64,000 bases of DNA from Cyclobacterium xiamenense (GTDB lineage Bacteria; Bacteroidota; Bacteroidia; Cytophagales; Cyclobacteriaceae), in the NCBI RefSeq assembly GCF_009467825.1, contig NZ_WIOK01000004.1, forward strand, positions 124,001 to 188,000, given 5' to 3'. The notes under the pieces are model-generated. The model was not told the DNA's origin. It did not search any database and worked only from the letters and a program-made list of their open reading frames with translations. Positions 9,862-18,907 of this stretch are shown here, piece by piece. Positions within the stretch are counted from its first letter, which is position 1, and each line of letters opens with the position of its first letter. The position numbers and the translations under genes were made by a program.

Positions 9862-10935
9862 ATGGTAATTTTTGGTGACACATCTTTTACATCCGAGGCA
9901 ATCAAAACAGGGGATCGCAGAGGCCTGAAACCAGAATTTGAGAAGGCGTTTGGTTTTTGCCGGCAGTGGTTGGAGGGTACCGACTCGTTTCGTGTTCGTA
10001 CCTCCGGCTCAACGGGTTCCCCCAAGGAGATTTCCGTGACGCGCGAGCAAATGCTGGCCAGCGTCCATGCTACCCGTCGATTTTTCGAAATAGAAAAGGG
10101 AAGCAGCCTGTTGTGTTGCCTGGATACAGAGAAGATCGCGGGAAAAATGATGTTGCTTCGTGGGCTAGAATGGGAAGGCGTCCTGCAGGTAGTACCGCCG
10201 GTAGCCAATCCACTCGAGAATATGCAGCAGGAAAGCCTTGATTTTGTGGCCATGGTACCCATGCAGGTTGCCGCTTGTTTCGATCATCCCCATACGCGGG
10301 AGGCACTAAACCGGATCAAAATATTGATTATCGGCGGAGCCCCGGTAGGCCCGGACTTACGTGAAAGAATTAAGGGATTATCTGGTAACGTTTACCAAAC
10401 CTTTGGCATGACGGAAACGGTATCTCATGTAGCGCTGGCGGACTTAAAGGCATCCGGACCGCTGGAATACCGGGCACTTCCAGAGGTAAGGCTGGCTATG
10501 GATAGCAGCAATCGGCTTTGTATCCACTCACCTATGAGCGGGGTGGACTGGCTAGTTACCCATGATGTGGTAGAATTGACTTCCGACCGATCGTTTTTGT
10601 GGAGGGGTAGGGCAGATTTTGTGGTGAATTCCGGGGGAATCAAACTGTATCCGGAAGAAATTTCTGAGCAAATAGCTCCCCTGGTCCAGGAACTATTCCC
10701 GTCCAGGAACTTTTTTCTGACCGGAATCCCAGACGCCAGGCTGGGAGAAGTGCTGGTACTGGTGGTAGAAGGGATTGGAGATGACCGACGTGCCGAACGC
10801 CTCCTGAAAGCAGCGAAGGCGCTTTTGCCCCGGTATTGGAATCCAAAAGACATCCGGTTTATTCCTCGTTTTTGCTGGACTACCACTGGAAAAATCGATC
10901 AAATACGTACCTTAGTAGCATGGGAAAACGAATAA
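9862..10935 (+). CDS. menE: o-succinylbenzoate--CoA ligase (AMP-forming)
   Basis: This 357-residue ANL-superfamily enzyme makes o-succinylbenzoyl-CoA, the substrate of MenB. It shows the P-loop-like TSGSTGSPKE (47-56), the adenylate motif YQTFGMTETVSH, the hinge region GRADFVVNSGGIKLYPEE, and the C-terminal catalytic lysine Lys344 in TTTGKIDQI. It is shorter than the ~450-500 residues of many bacterial MenE proteins, with a reduced N-terminal half; compact forms are usual in Bacteroidota. It is the first gene of an overlapping three-gene unit with a DUF2141 protein and a small membrane protein. Confidence 0.9.
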   Translation: MVIFGDTSFTSEAIKTGDRRGLKPEFEKAFGFCRQWLEGTDSFRVRTSGSTGSPKEISVTREQMLASVHATRRFFEIEKGSSLLCCLDTEKIAGKMMLLRGLEWEGVLQVVPPVANPLENMQQESLDFVAMVPMQVAACFDHPHTREALNRIKILIIGGAPVGPDLRERIKGLSGNVYQTFGMTETVSHVALADLKASGPLEYRALPEVRLAMDSSNRLCIHSPMSGVDWLVTHDVVELTSDRSFLWRGRADFVVNSGGIKLYPEEISEQIAPLVQELFPSRNFFLTGIPDARLGEVLVLVVEGIGDDRRAERLLKAAKALLPRYWNPKDIRFIPRFCWTTTGKIDQIRTLVAWENE

Positions 10936-11354
10936 TGTGTACGCTTTTTGCCTTGCTTATGGTCATTACTAGTGAAGGAAATAATGGGTTTTTGCAAATA
11001 ACCGTCCATATCCCGGGTGAAAACAAGGGATTGATTCAATTGCTGGTTTTTGATTCAGCTGCGGGTTTTCCTGACCAGCCCAAAAAGGCCGTTCGCTCCA
11101 AATCAGCGCCTGTCGATGCCGGCAAAGCTATCTTTCTGTTTTCTGGGTTGAAAGAGGGCTTTTATGCCGCATCCGCTTTTCATGATGCAGACGAAGACGG
11201 GGTCATGCGAAAGTCGATCTTTGGGATGCCCAAGGATGCCTACGGTTTTTCCAACGATGCCCGTAAGCCTTTCTCAATTCCTTCGTTTACTAACGCTTCT
11301 TTTTTTCATTCCAAAGGAGGATCATCCGTGGAATTTACCCTTAAATCACCATGA
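10920..11354 (+). CDS. DUF2141 domain secreted protein
   Basis: This 144-residue protein has an N-terminal signal peptide (MGKRIMCTLFALLMV) followed by a DUF2141 beta-sandwich. It contains typical strings LIQLLVFDSAAGFPDQ and FHDADEDGVMRKSIFGMPKDAYGFSND. The family is periplasmic or exported and its function is not known. The start overlaps the menE stop by 16 bp; a second in-frame ATG at 10935 overlaps it by one base. The upstream Met was chosen because it supplies the basic n-region of the signal peptide. The stop overlaps the next small gene (ATGA), so all three are likely translationally coupled. Confidence 0.8.
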   Translation: MGKRIMCTLFALLMVITSEGNNGFLQITVHIPGENKGLIQLLVFDSAAGFPDQPKKAVRSKSAPVDAGKAIFLFSGLKEGFYAASAFHDADEDGVMRKSIFGMPKDAYGFSNDARKPFSIPSFTNASFFHSKGGSSVEFTLKSP

Positions 11355-11527
11355 ATCGGACCCTTCAGATTGCTGTAGCGATTGTGGGCCTCCTGGCTGC
11401 CGGCGTATACATGCTCCATTTTTTCGGACAGATTAATCATCCCTACATACCTGCCATTAGCGGCGGTGTGCTGATCGTTGCTTACCTGTTTGGCTTGTAT
11501 GCGAGAAAAAAGCAGGAGAAGGAATAA
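11351..11527 (+). CDS. Small two-helix membrane protein (58 aa)
   Basis: This short gene encodes a 58-residue protein starting MNRTLQIAVAIVGLLAAGVY and ending in a basic tail YARKKQEKE. It has two predicted transmembrane helices (about 5-25 and 36-50) separated by a short loop with NHPYIP. It was found by reading the sequence: its ATG overlaps the DUF2141 stop as ATGA, which supports real translation by coupling. No family is recognised. The location suggests a minor membrane role in the menE-DUF2141 unit. Confidence 0.6.
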   Translation: MNRTLQIAVAIVGLLAAGVYMLHFFGQINHPYIPAISGGVLIVAYLFGLYARKKQEKE

Positions 11528-11583
11528 TTTCCGTCAAGTAAACACCACTTACCCACCATAAAATGCGTGTACAATCACAAAAT

Positions 11584-11597
11584 ATGACGTTTGTCAT
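11584..11597. promoter_or_regulatory. Candidate CRP/FNR-type operator upstream of the universal stress gene
   Basis: The perfect inverted repeat ATGAC-GTTT-GTCAT has the 5-4-5 spacing of FNR/CRP-family sites. Its centre is about 97 bp before the start codon of the stress protein. A TATCTTTA box at 11642-11649 could be the -7 element, placing the repeat near -63. No regulator gene of this family is in the window, so the assignment is inference. Confidence 0.3.
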
Positions 11598-11687
11598 GGT
11601 TTCGATTGATGGAAGTAAGTAATTTTTTTCGGCCGCTGTGTTATCTTTAAGCCATTAATCAGTGCAAACCTTTCAATCCAACTTGAT

Positions 11688-12530
11688 ATGAAAAAGCTAT
11701 TGGTTCCCACGGATTTCTCGGCGTATGCAGACGCCGCGCTTGATTTTGCCAGGCAATTGGCCCAGAAGTACGATGCCGAGATCTATTTGACGCACGTGGT
11801 GTTGACGCCAGTAAACTGGACGAAATTAACCAAAGAACAAGAAAACCTGTATCCGGATACCCTGGAAATCATCCGGAAAGCAAAGAAAGAACTGTCTTTA
11901 CGCTTGGAACGGTTGAAAGAGGCCGGTGTTCGTGCCAGTGAATGGTTGCATTTTAGTGATGGCAAGGAGCGCCTTATTTCGTACATTTCCGCAGAAAAAA
12001 TTGACATGGTGGTCATGGGTTCCCATGGAAAGTACGGGTTTAAAGCCCATGTGCTTGGTTCCAACACTTACACCGTACTGCGAAAAGCCGGCATACCCGT
12101 TGTTGTGGTGAAGCCTTCTGAAGGCGCCTTTACCTTCGATAAGGTGGTATTGGCCACCGACTTTAAGGAAGCCTCAGGAAAAGCCTTTCAGACCCTTGGG
12201 GATACGATACGGTTTATGGGGGGGACTCCTGAATTGTTGTACGTAAATACCCCGGCCAATTTTATGGAAAACTCCCAAATCAAGCAGCTAGGGGAAGAAT
12301 TTCTACAAAAGTTTGGCTTATACCCCCACGAAATCCATATCTACAGCGCCTATAATGTGGAGCGGGGCATCATACAATTTGCTCAGGAAGCCGATGTGGA
12401 TGCCGTGGCGCTCATTACCCACGGTAAGACCGACTTGCAACAGCTTTTTTCACCCTCTGTGACCGAGAATTTGGTCACCTATTTGGATAAACCTGTAATC
12501 AGCTTAAACGTAACAGCGTTTGACCAATGA
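11688..12530 (+). CDS. Universal stress protein, tandem UspA domains
   Basis: This 280-residue cytoplasmic protein has two UspA folds (about 1-145 and 148-280). The first begins KKLLVPTDFSAYADAALDFA and carries the ATP-binding pattern G-x2-G-x9-GS in MGSHGKYGFKAHVLGSNTYT. The second repeat starts FDKVVLATDFKEASGKAF and has a degenerate nucleotide loop (ITHGKTDLQQLF), so probably only one half binds ATP. Such proteins aid survival under starvation or oxygen stress. It is monocistronic, bounded by a bidirectional terminator. Confidence 0.92.
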   Translation: MKKLLVPTDFSAYADAALDFARQLAQKYDAEIYLTHVVLTPVNWTKLTKEQENLYPDTLEIIRKAKKELSLRLERLKEAGVRASEWLHFSDGKERLISYISAEKIDMVVMGSHGKYGFKAHVLGSNTYTVLRKAGIPVVVVKPSEGAFTFDKVVLATDFKEASGKAFQTLGDTIRFMGGTPELLYVNTPANFMENSQIKQLGEEFLQKFGLYPHEIHIYSAYNVERGIIQFAQEADVDAVALITHGKTDLQQLFSPSVTENLVTYLDKPVISLNVTAFDQ

Positions 12531-12565
12531 AAAATGCCCCGCTATTTTTTTAGCGGGGCCATTTT
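12531..12565. terminator. Bidirectional terminator between usp and phosphohexomutase genes
   Basis: AAAATGCCCCGCTA / TAGCGGGGCCATTTT with one bulge and a T6 loop lies directly after the usp stop and before the end of the convergent mutase gene. Both strands have A/T tracts suited to termination. Confidence 0.8.
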
Positions 12566-12589
12566 CGTTCCTTCTCGAAACCGGATGGA

Positions 12590-14317
12590 TTAACCGAAAA
12601 ATTGTTTCAGGGATTCAATTTTCTTGTCCAGGGAAGCTTCCGTTGCCCGATAGGCCTCCCGATTCGGTAAGGGTTCATTTACTGAAATATAGTATTTTAT
12701 TTTCGGCTCGGTTCCCGAAGGTCGTGCAGATATTTTGCTCCCGTCTTCGAGGTAAAACTGAATCACGTTTGATTTTTCCAGATCCAGGGGATGGGTTTTT
12801 CCATCTTTCATGGAGTAGACCTTGCTTTCCTGAACATCCACGATTTTTTCCACCGGAATACCGTTGATCGAGGTGGGTTTATTGGTCCGGAATCCACGCA
12901 TCAACTCCTGAATCTGTTCCGCACCGTCTTTCCCCTTTTTGGTAATTGAAATCAGGGATTCTTTATAAAAACCGTACTTCATATATATTTCCGCCAGTAC
13001 ATCGATGAGGTTCATGCCTCGCTGACGGTAGTAGGCGACAATTTCGGCCACGATTGCGCAGGCAGAGACGCCGTCTTTGTCCCGCACAAAATCTCCAACC
13101 AGAAACCCGTAGCTCTCTTCCCCTCCAGCGATAAATTCCTTTTTGCCCTCATTTTCCAGAATAACGGCAGCGATGTTTTTGAACCCGGTAAGTACGTCGT
13201 AATACTCCACATCAAAATCCTTGCTAATAACTCCGAGTAGGTCGGTAGTAACGATCGTACTTACCGTAAACTGCTTGCCTGTAAGCCGGTCTTGTTCCCG
13301 GTACAGGTTGAGTAGGTAATAGATGATCACGGCACCGGTTTGGTTGCCATTCAGGAGTTCGTACTCTCCCTTTTCATTGGGAATAACGGCCGCATAGCGG
13401 TCTCCATCCGGGTCGCAGGCAAGGACCAGTTCTGCCTTTACCTCCCGGGCCAATTTGATGGATAGGTCAAGTGCCTCGGCTTCCTCTGGATTGGGATACT
13501 TTACGGTGGGGAAGGTACCATCTGGCTCGATTTGTTCTTTGACCAGGTGGATATTTTCAAACCCAAAAACCTTTAGCGCTGCCGGTACCATCTTACCGGA
13601 AGCGCCGTGAATGGGGGAGAAGACAACCGTCATGTCCTTTGCCACAAGGTTGTTCTGAGGAGATAAACTCAGTTTTTTGACCTCATTGAGGTAAATTAGA
13701 TCAAAATCCTCTTCGATAAATTCTTTCAGTTCATCGTTTTTTTCCCAATTGACATCATCGATGGATTTAATTTTTAGCACTTCCGTGATGATATTTTTGT
13801 CGTGTGGGGAGACCACCTGCCCGCCATCGTCCCAATAGACTTTGTACCCATTGTACTCTTTTGGATTGTGCGAAGCGGTGACCATTACGCCACTTTTGCA
13901 CTGGTAATGGCGAATGGCAAAAGACAGCATGGGGGTGGGGCGCATGTCCCGGAAATAGCAAACGCGAATACCATTGGCAGTAAGCACATTGGCCGTGGTT
14001 TCGGCAAATAGGGTATTATTGATTCGTGAATCGTGGGTAATGGCTACCTTGATTTCCTCCTCGGGAAAGCTCATTTTCAAGTAGTTTGCTAGGCCTTGAG
14101 TAGCCATGCCGATGGTATAGACGTTCATTCGGTTCGAACCGATTCCCATCACGCCGCGTAAACCTCCGGTTCCAAATTCCAAGTCGCGGTAAAAAGCGTC
14201 TATTAATTCCGTGGGGTCCTCCGCATCCAGCAAAGCGCGGATCTCTTCTTTACTTCGTTCATCCAGATTACTGCTAAGCCAGGATTGGGCTTTGTTGACG
14301 ATGGCTGCATCTTTCAT
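12590..14317 (-). CDS. Phosphoglucomutase/phosphomannomutase
   Basis: This 575-residue alpha-D-phosphohexomutase interconverts hexose 1- and 6-phosphates. The phospho-serine loop is GVMVTASHNPKEYNGYK with Ser149. The metal loop is ACDPDGDRYAAV, the sugar-binding loop is GGEESYGFLVGDFVRDKDG, and the phosphate-binding loop is SARPSGTEPKIKYY. Length and motif order fit the PGM2-like bacterial branch. The start was chosen at MKDAAIVNKA; about 62 further in-frame residues upstream look non-coding and would overlap promoter space. It converges on usp. Confidence 0.93.
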   Translation of the reverse strand: MKDAAIVNKAQSWLSSNLDERSKEEIRALLDAEDPTELIDAFYRDLEFGTGGLRGVMGIGSNRMNVYTIGMATQGLANYLKMSFPEEEIKVAITHDSRINNTLFAETTANVLTANGIRVCYFRDMRPTPMLSFAIRHYQCKSGVMVTASHNPKEYNGYKVYWDDGGQVVSPHDKNIITEVLKIKSIDDVNWEKNDELKEFIEEDFDLIYLNEVKKLSLSPQNNLVAKDMTVVFSPIHGASGKMVPAALKVFGFENIHLVKEQIEPDGTFPTVKYPNPEEAEALDLSIKLAREVKAELVLACDPDGDRYAAVIPNEKGEYELLNGNQTGAVIIYYLLNLYREQDRLTGKQFTVSTIVTTDLLGVISKDFDVEYYDVLTGFKNIAAVILENEGKKEFIAGGEESYGFLVGDFVRDKDGVSACAIVAEIVAYYRQRGMNLIDVLAEIYMKYGFYKESLISITKKGKDGAEQIQELMRGFRTNKPTSINGIPVEKIVDVQESKVYSMKDGKTHPLDLEKSNVIQFYLEDGSKISARPSGTEPKIKYYISVNEPLPNREAYRATEASLDKKIESLKQFFG

Positions 14318-14520
14318 GGGTAAAAAAAATTCGTTTTGGTTGATATTTGAACGCCAAAATATACACATTAATATGCATTTCCGCCTACTTTGGAAGGCAA
14401 ATTTTAAAAGCATAAGCGGCTGACTACTGCCCTCGGGAATTTTTAAAAGCGGTTGTTGGAATATGCGCTCATATTCTCTACCTTCATCTTTTAAAACATG
14501 CAAAACAGCTTTTTGTCTTT

Positions 14521-14943
14521 ATGGATTTTGATAAACTTGATAAGGATCTTTCCACCATCGTGGAGTTACGAATTCGTCTGAGTACCATTACGTATGCGGA
14601 CCCGGATTACGACGATATCGAAGAAGAACTGCACGACCTGGAGGATACGCTTAACGAGCAATACGGAGAGGAATTAGAGGCCCGGTTGGAAGAGATTTAC
14701 GAAGCGCTTTCTTCAGACAACGACGTGCTTTTGCCCTCGGCCTATCTGGCGAATACATATGTCCCTATGCAGCCCGATGCCCGGGGTGTGGTGACCTACG
14801 ATGTGCAAGGGATGGAAGGCGTGCCCATCGAATCCGAGCAGTTTGACGGGCAAGACGTGCGCATTGCACTGGTGCCGAATCCAGCGCGCTTTGTCATGGT
14901 AATCAACGGGCGTTCGTTAAAAGATCTTTGGCGTTCGAGGTAG
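14521..14943 (+). CDS. Conserved cytoplasmic protein of unknown function
   Basis: This 140-residue acidic protein has no signal peptide or membrane segment. The first ~60 residues are a charged helical region (DDIEEELHDLEDTLNEQYGE), probably a coiled coil. The second half is beta-rich with LLPSAYLANTYVP and ALVPNPARFVMVINGRS. I do not recognise a named family. Codon usage is like the neighbours. It lies 14 bp before a WbsX-like gene on the same strand, so they may be co-transcribed, although the products appear unrelated. Confidence 0.75.
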   Translation: MDFDKLDKDLSTIVELRIRLSTITYADPDYDDIEEELHDLEDTLNEQYGEELEARLEEIYEALSSDNDVLLPSAYLANTYVPMQPDARGVVTYDVQGMEGVPIESEQFDGQDVRIALVPNPARFVMVINGRSLKDLWRSR

Positions 14944-14957
14944 GCAGTGATTTGGAA

Positions 14958-16571
14958 ATGGTTACCAAAAAGTGGAAGGATATGGGACCAACGGCCTGCA
15001 TTTTTGCCGGTACGAATCCTGCTTCTCGGCTTGTTGGACTCGTTCTATTGATACACGGTTTGTTCGGGTGTTCCGGTCTCCGTTCCAATCCAAACGGTGT
15101 AATTGCCTCGTTGCCAGGGGAGGAGGCGTTGCAGAAAGATGCCGCCGACGTTTTTTCAGATCCCATTCAGGTAGGCGTATTTTTTATGCCATCTTGGAAT
15201 GTTTCGGGTAACCCTATGCAGGATATAGACAGCTTCTGGTCCTGTCTCCGTGGGCGTGAAAATTGCCGTTTTTTGGCTGACAAAGGTGCATGGGGTCCAA
15301 ACGGCAGAATTTATACGACTAAATATCCCTACGAAGGTCCTTTTCTGGATAAAATGCCCGCAAAGCAATTAAAAGGGTTTTACAAGCGGGATGATCCGGA
15401 AGTTGTCCGAAAGCAATTGGATTTCATGTACGATTATGGCATCGACTTTTTTGCGTACAATTGGTTCTTTGGGCGGCATTACTATTACCATCGAAATTTC
15501 GCTCCTCAGTCGGACGTCTATTATCCGAAGGGTTGGAAAATTGACGCAGCGCGTGACGGCAGGGTAGCGGTGCCAGGCGTGGAGGAATGGACCGATCAGC
15601 TCGATGTGTTACTTCAGGAGAATTACAAAAGACCAGAAGGTAAGCGGTTGAAATTTGCGCTTAATTGGTGTGACGATAGTGAAGATCGATGGATTCAATG
15701 GCTTCGTATGGCTTCTCCCGAAAATCTTCGCTCGAAGACCAACTATCGTGGAGAAACTCCCGACAAAGACCTTTATTTACGTGTACACGATAAAATAACC
15801 CTGCTGTGGATTGATAAATATTTTCATCGGTCCGATTACTTGACCGATGAAATCGGGAGGCCGGTCGTCTATTTTTATTTTCCTCACGATACGGAAGCGA
15901 GGGCGAGTTACTACGGTGTACGATTGAACGAATTGTTGCAACGTTCTCAAAATTTGGCGAAAAATGCGGGATTTCCGGGAATCAAATTTATAGCGGTAAC
16001 TTCCGGGGCCATGACTTCCTCGCTACAGGCCTATGGTATGCCTACATCCTGGAAACCGTTTGATCCCGATCAGCCCTGGAAAGGGGGCAACTATTCCGAT
16101 CGTTTGCTTTTTCAGGACTACGTTCCCCGGCTAAAAGCCTTGGGATTTGAGGGATTGACGGCCTACATTTACCATGACTTTTACGATCAGAATAATAAAA
16201 GTTATGCGGATATGCGGAAGACTTATCGGGGGCATTGGGATAAGTGGTCTGCGTATTTTCGAGATGACGATCAGTTCGACTATCAGGTTCCCGTGGCAAT
16301 GGGCTGGGATAGAAGGCCTGCAGGAGGTACCTGGCCCCAGAAAAGTGGGCTCCCCAGTGAACCTTTGAAAGACCGGGTCCGTTCGGACAAAAGCACCTTC
16401 AAAGCCAAGCTGACGGATGCCAGAGACGTCCTATTGGAAAACAGGTCATCGAATGGAAATACCTTGATGGTCTGCTGTTGGAATGAATACCTGGAGGGCA
16501 ATCATATTGAGCCGTCCAGGGGCCATGGGTTCGATTACCTGGAGGCCATCCGAGAGGTACTTAGCCCCTGA
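14958..16571 (+). CDS. WbsX / GH99-like domain lipoprotein
   Basis: This protein of about 537 residues has a predicted lipoprotein signal ending at HGLFGCSG. The core resembles the glycoside-hydrolase-99-like WbsX family of TIM-barrel proteins. It contains the typical aromatic strand YDYGIDFFAYNWFF, later GFEGLTAYIYHDF, and near the end NTLMVCCWNEYLEGNHIEPS with paired Glu residues that could be catalytic. GH99-type enzymes are endo-alpha-mannosidases or mannanases; the substrate here is unknown. Start is uncertain: Met at 14958 was used, while 14928 overlaps the previous gene and 14982 would still leave the lipobox. Confidence 0.7.
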   Translation: MVTKKWKDMGPTACIFAGTNPASRLVGLVLLIHGLFGCSGLRSNPNGVIASLPGEEALQKDAADVFSDPIQVGVFFMPSWNVSGNPMQDIDSFWSCLRGRENCRFLADKGAWGPNGRIYTTKYPYEGPFLDKMPAKQLKGFYKRDDPEVVRKQLDFMYDYGIDFFAYNWFFGRHYYYHRNFAPQSDVYYPKGWKIDAARDGRVAVPGVEEWTDQLDVLLQENYKRPEGKRLKFALNWCDDSEDRWIQWLRMASPENLRSKTNYRGETPDKDLYLRVHDKITLLWIDKYFHRSDYLTDEIGRPVVYFYFPHDTEARASYYGVRLNELLQRSQNLAKNAGFPGIKFIAVTSGAMTSSLQAYGMPTSWKPFDPDQPWKGGNYSDRLLFQDYVPRLKALGFEGLTAYIYHDFYDQNNKSYADMRKTYRGHWDKWSAYFRDDDQFDYQVPVAMGWDRRPAGGTWPQKSGLPSEPLKDRVRSDKSTFKAKLTDARDVLLENRSSNGNTLMVCCWNEYLEGNHIEPSRGHGFDYLEAIREVLSP

Positions 16572-16618
16572 CAGGCTATTTTTGGCTTCATTCTTACCGG
16601 GGCTCGCTGCCTGCTTCT

Positions 16619-17593
16619 CTACCTGAAGCCAAGATGATTCCTGACTTTGTTGAGTAGCACCTGTGCCGTTTCCCGCGCCCGCTTTTCCCCGACCTCCAGT
16701 CTCGACTCCAATTCCTGAGGGTTATTCATGAAATGATCGAATGTTGTTCGTTCTGATCCGAAATTTTCCAGAATGAGCTCCAGAAGTTCCTTTTTCGCAT
16801 GGCCGTACCCAAAATTTCCTTGCAGGTACCTGTTCCTCAGGGCGGCCGTCTGTTCTTTTTCGGCGATGAGGCTGTACAAGGCATATACCGTGCAGGTATC
16901 TGGGTTTTTCGGCTCTTCCAGAGGGGTACTGTCGGTGACAATGGCATTGATGTTTTTCTTCAATTGTTTCTCTGGTAGAAAAATATCGATGTAATTGTTG
17001 TACGATTTGCTCATTTTTTGCCCATCGGTACCTGGAATAATTTTCACATTATCGGATATTCTGGGCTCAGGAACGGTGAGCAGTTCTTCTCCCACCCGGT
17101 GGTTAAACGTATTGGCGATGTCCCGGGATATTTCCAGGTGTTGCAACTGATCCTTTCCCACGGGTACCAGGTTTGCTTCGTACAGAAGGATATCCGCGGC
17201 CATTAAAATAGGGTAAGTAAACAGCCCCGCGTTTACGTCTGCGAGTCGGTCAGACTTGTCCTTGAAGCTGTGGGCATTTGCCAGCATGGGGTAGGGAGTA
17301 AAACAACTTAAATACCAGGTGAGCTCGGTGACTTCCGGAATGCGGGATTGGCGGTAGAACACCGTCTTTTCTGTGTCCAGCCCGAATGCCAGCCAGGCAG
17401 CCGCCACAGCATTTACATTTTCCACGCGCTGCGCCGCATCCTTGATGGTGGTAAGCGAATGAAAATCCGCAATGAAGATAAATGACTCGTTGTTTCCCTC
17501 TCGGCTCAGGTCGATAGCTGGCTTAATAGCGCCCAAAATGTTCCCCAAATGGGGCTTGCCCGAACTCTGAATTCCTGTCAATACTCTTGCCAT
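16619..17593 (-). CDS. trpS: Tryptophanyl-tRNA synthetase
   Basis: This 324-residue class I aminoacyl-tRNA synthetase charges tRNA-Trp. The HIGH-type motif is PHLGN (14-18) and the KMSKS loop is at residues 193-197 (GQKMSKSYNN). Length is normal for bacteria. The start at MARVLTGIQSSG is the usual N-terminus of the family; in-frame residues upstream are hydrophobic but lie in the divergent promoter region shared with the DUF1573 gene. Confidence 0.97.
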   Translation of the reverse strand: MARVLTGIQSSGKPHLGNILGAIKPAIDLSREGNNESFIFIADFHSLTTIKDAAQRVENVNAVAAAWLAFGLDTEKTVFYRQSRIPEVTELTWYLSCFTPYPMLANAHSFKDKSDRLADVNAGLFTYPILMAADILLYEANLVPVGKDQLQHLEISRDIANTFNHRVGEELLTVPEPRISDNVKIIPGTDGQKMSKSYNNYIDIFLPEKQLKKNINAIVTDSTPLEEPKNPDTCTVYALYSLIAEKEQTAALRNRYLQGNFGYGHAKKELLELILENFGSERTTFDHFMNNPQELESRLEVGEKRARETAQVLLNKVRNHLGFR

Positions 17594-17664
17594 TACTGTA
17601 TTTTTGCTGCAAATTAAGGGAATTAACGCAATAATTTGCGGTAATTTTGCCGTTATTTGTACGC

Positions 17665-18762
17665 ATGAAAAGGACAACATTTTTGGTAGCGGTGTGTGGG
17701 TTTTTGTTTTCCTGTTCCGTAGACGTTAACAGTCAGGACGTTGTAGGTTCTGGTTTGGTGTGGGAAAATAGCCTGGTTAATGTTGGAGCAGTTTTGGCGG
17801 AAGATGGTCCGGCGACGGCTGATTTTTACTTCGTCAACAAAACCGATTCATCGGTATACATTCGTTCGGTGGAGACGGATTGCGGATGCACGGTAGCCGA
17901 CTATTCCAAAGACAGCCTTGCTCCCGAAAAAGTTGGTTTGGTGAAGGTCAGGTACGATCCACAGTCCAGGGGAGGAACCTTTTCTAAGTTGATTATTGTC
18001 CGATCCAATGCGTATCCGGAAGGAGACTCCTTATTTCTTGAGGGAGTGAACGTGCCTTATCCGAAAGACCCGCAAAAGCATTACGGGGTTCGAAAAGCGG
18101 GTCTGGGATTTGTATTCCCGGTCATCAACCTCGGCACCTTGTTTACAGATGCGCCAAAAACCAAGTTTGTGGATTTTTATAATTTCAACGACTTCCCCAT
18201 CCAACTCAGTCAAAAACAGGCACAACTTCCCGAACACATTGCAGTCGAGATGATTCCTTCCGTAGTCCCTGCGGGTTCCAGGGCGGTCTTTTCAATTACC
18301 TACGATGCGGCGCTAAAAAAGGACCTGGGTTTTGTGGAAGACGCATTTTCGTTGTCCCTGCTTTCCGGCGAGCGCATGGATGTGTCCATTGCGCTCATGG
18401 CTACCATTCACGAACATTTTGATCCGATACCAGTCGATCAGGTGGACGAGGTACCCAGGCTAAACATTGCGGAACGGGAAATCGATTTGGGTAAAATCAG
18501 TTCTGCCAGCAGCGTTTCGGGAAGAGTTAGCCTGGAAAATACAGGTCCACTCCCTCTTAACCTCCGGAAAGTAGTGTCAAATTGTGATTGCCTGGAATTT
18601 GCGATTCCCACCAACGACTTGGACCCGGGAGAAGAAATGGTATTGGTTTTTACCTTTGATCCGAAGGGAAGAAGGGGGATTGACCACAAGACCTTGACTT
18701 TTTTCAGTAACGATCCCTTGAATCCAACGCAAACCGTTGTCATCAAAAGCCGGATTGACTAA
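17665..18762 (+). CDS. DUF1573 repeat lipoprotein
   Basis: This 365-residue predicted lipoprotein (LFSCS, Cys17) carries two DUF1573 immunoglobulin-like domains. The first is near residues 35-125 (VETDCGCTVADYSKDSLAPE) and the second near 265-355 (VVSNCDCLEFAIPTNDLDPG). Each has the C-x-C pattern typical of this family and the GRRGxxxKTLTFFSND-type ending. A middle, weaker repeat can be seen around 140-240. DUF1573 proteins are abundant in Bacteroidota and are placed with ASH/MSP-type Ig folds; function is unknown. Confidence 0.85.
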   Translation: MKRTTFLVAVCGFLFSCSVDVNSQDVVGSGLVWENSLVNVGAVLAEDGPATADFYFVNKTDSSVYIRSVETDCGCTVADYSKDSLAPEKVGLVKVRYDPQSRGGTFSKLIIVRSNAYPEGDSLFLEGVNVPYPKDPQKHYGVRKAGLGFVFPVINLGTLFTDAPKTKFVDFYNFNDFPIQLSQKQAQLPEHIAVEMIPSVVPAGSRAVFSITYDAALKKDLGFVEDAFSLSLLSGERMDVSIALMATIHEHFDPIPVDQVDEVPRLNIAEREIDLGKISSASSVSGRVSLENTGPLPLNLRKVVSNCDCLEFAIPTNDLDPGEEMVLVFTFDPKGRRGIDHKTLTFFSNDPLNPTQTVVIKSRID

Positions 18763-18907
18763 GGCGGGCATGGCCCGTTCGGATTGTACGGTTTGCGCGT
18801 TCAAATTCGCTTAATTCTGTGAGTGGATTTGTAATTTTGGGTAATATGATGGAATTTTACCGATCAGGCGGCCGCTGTTTCTCGTTTTGGTCAGCACAAA
18901 CCCGGCA

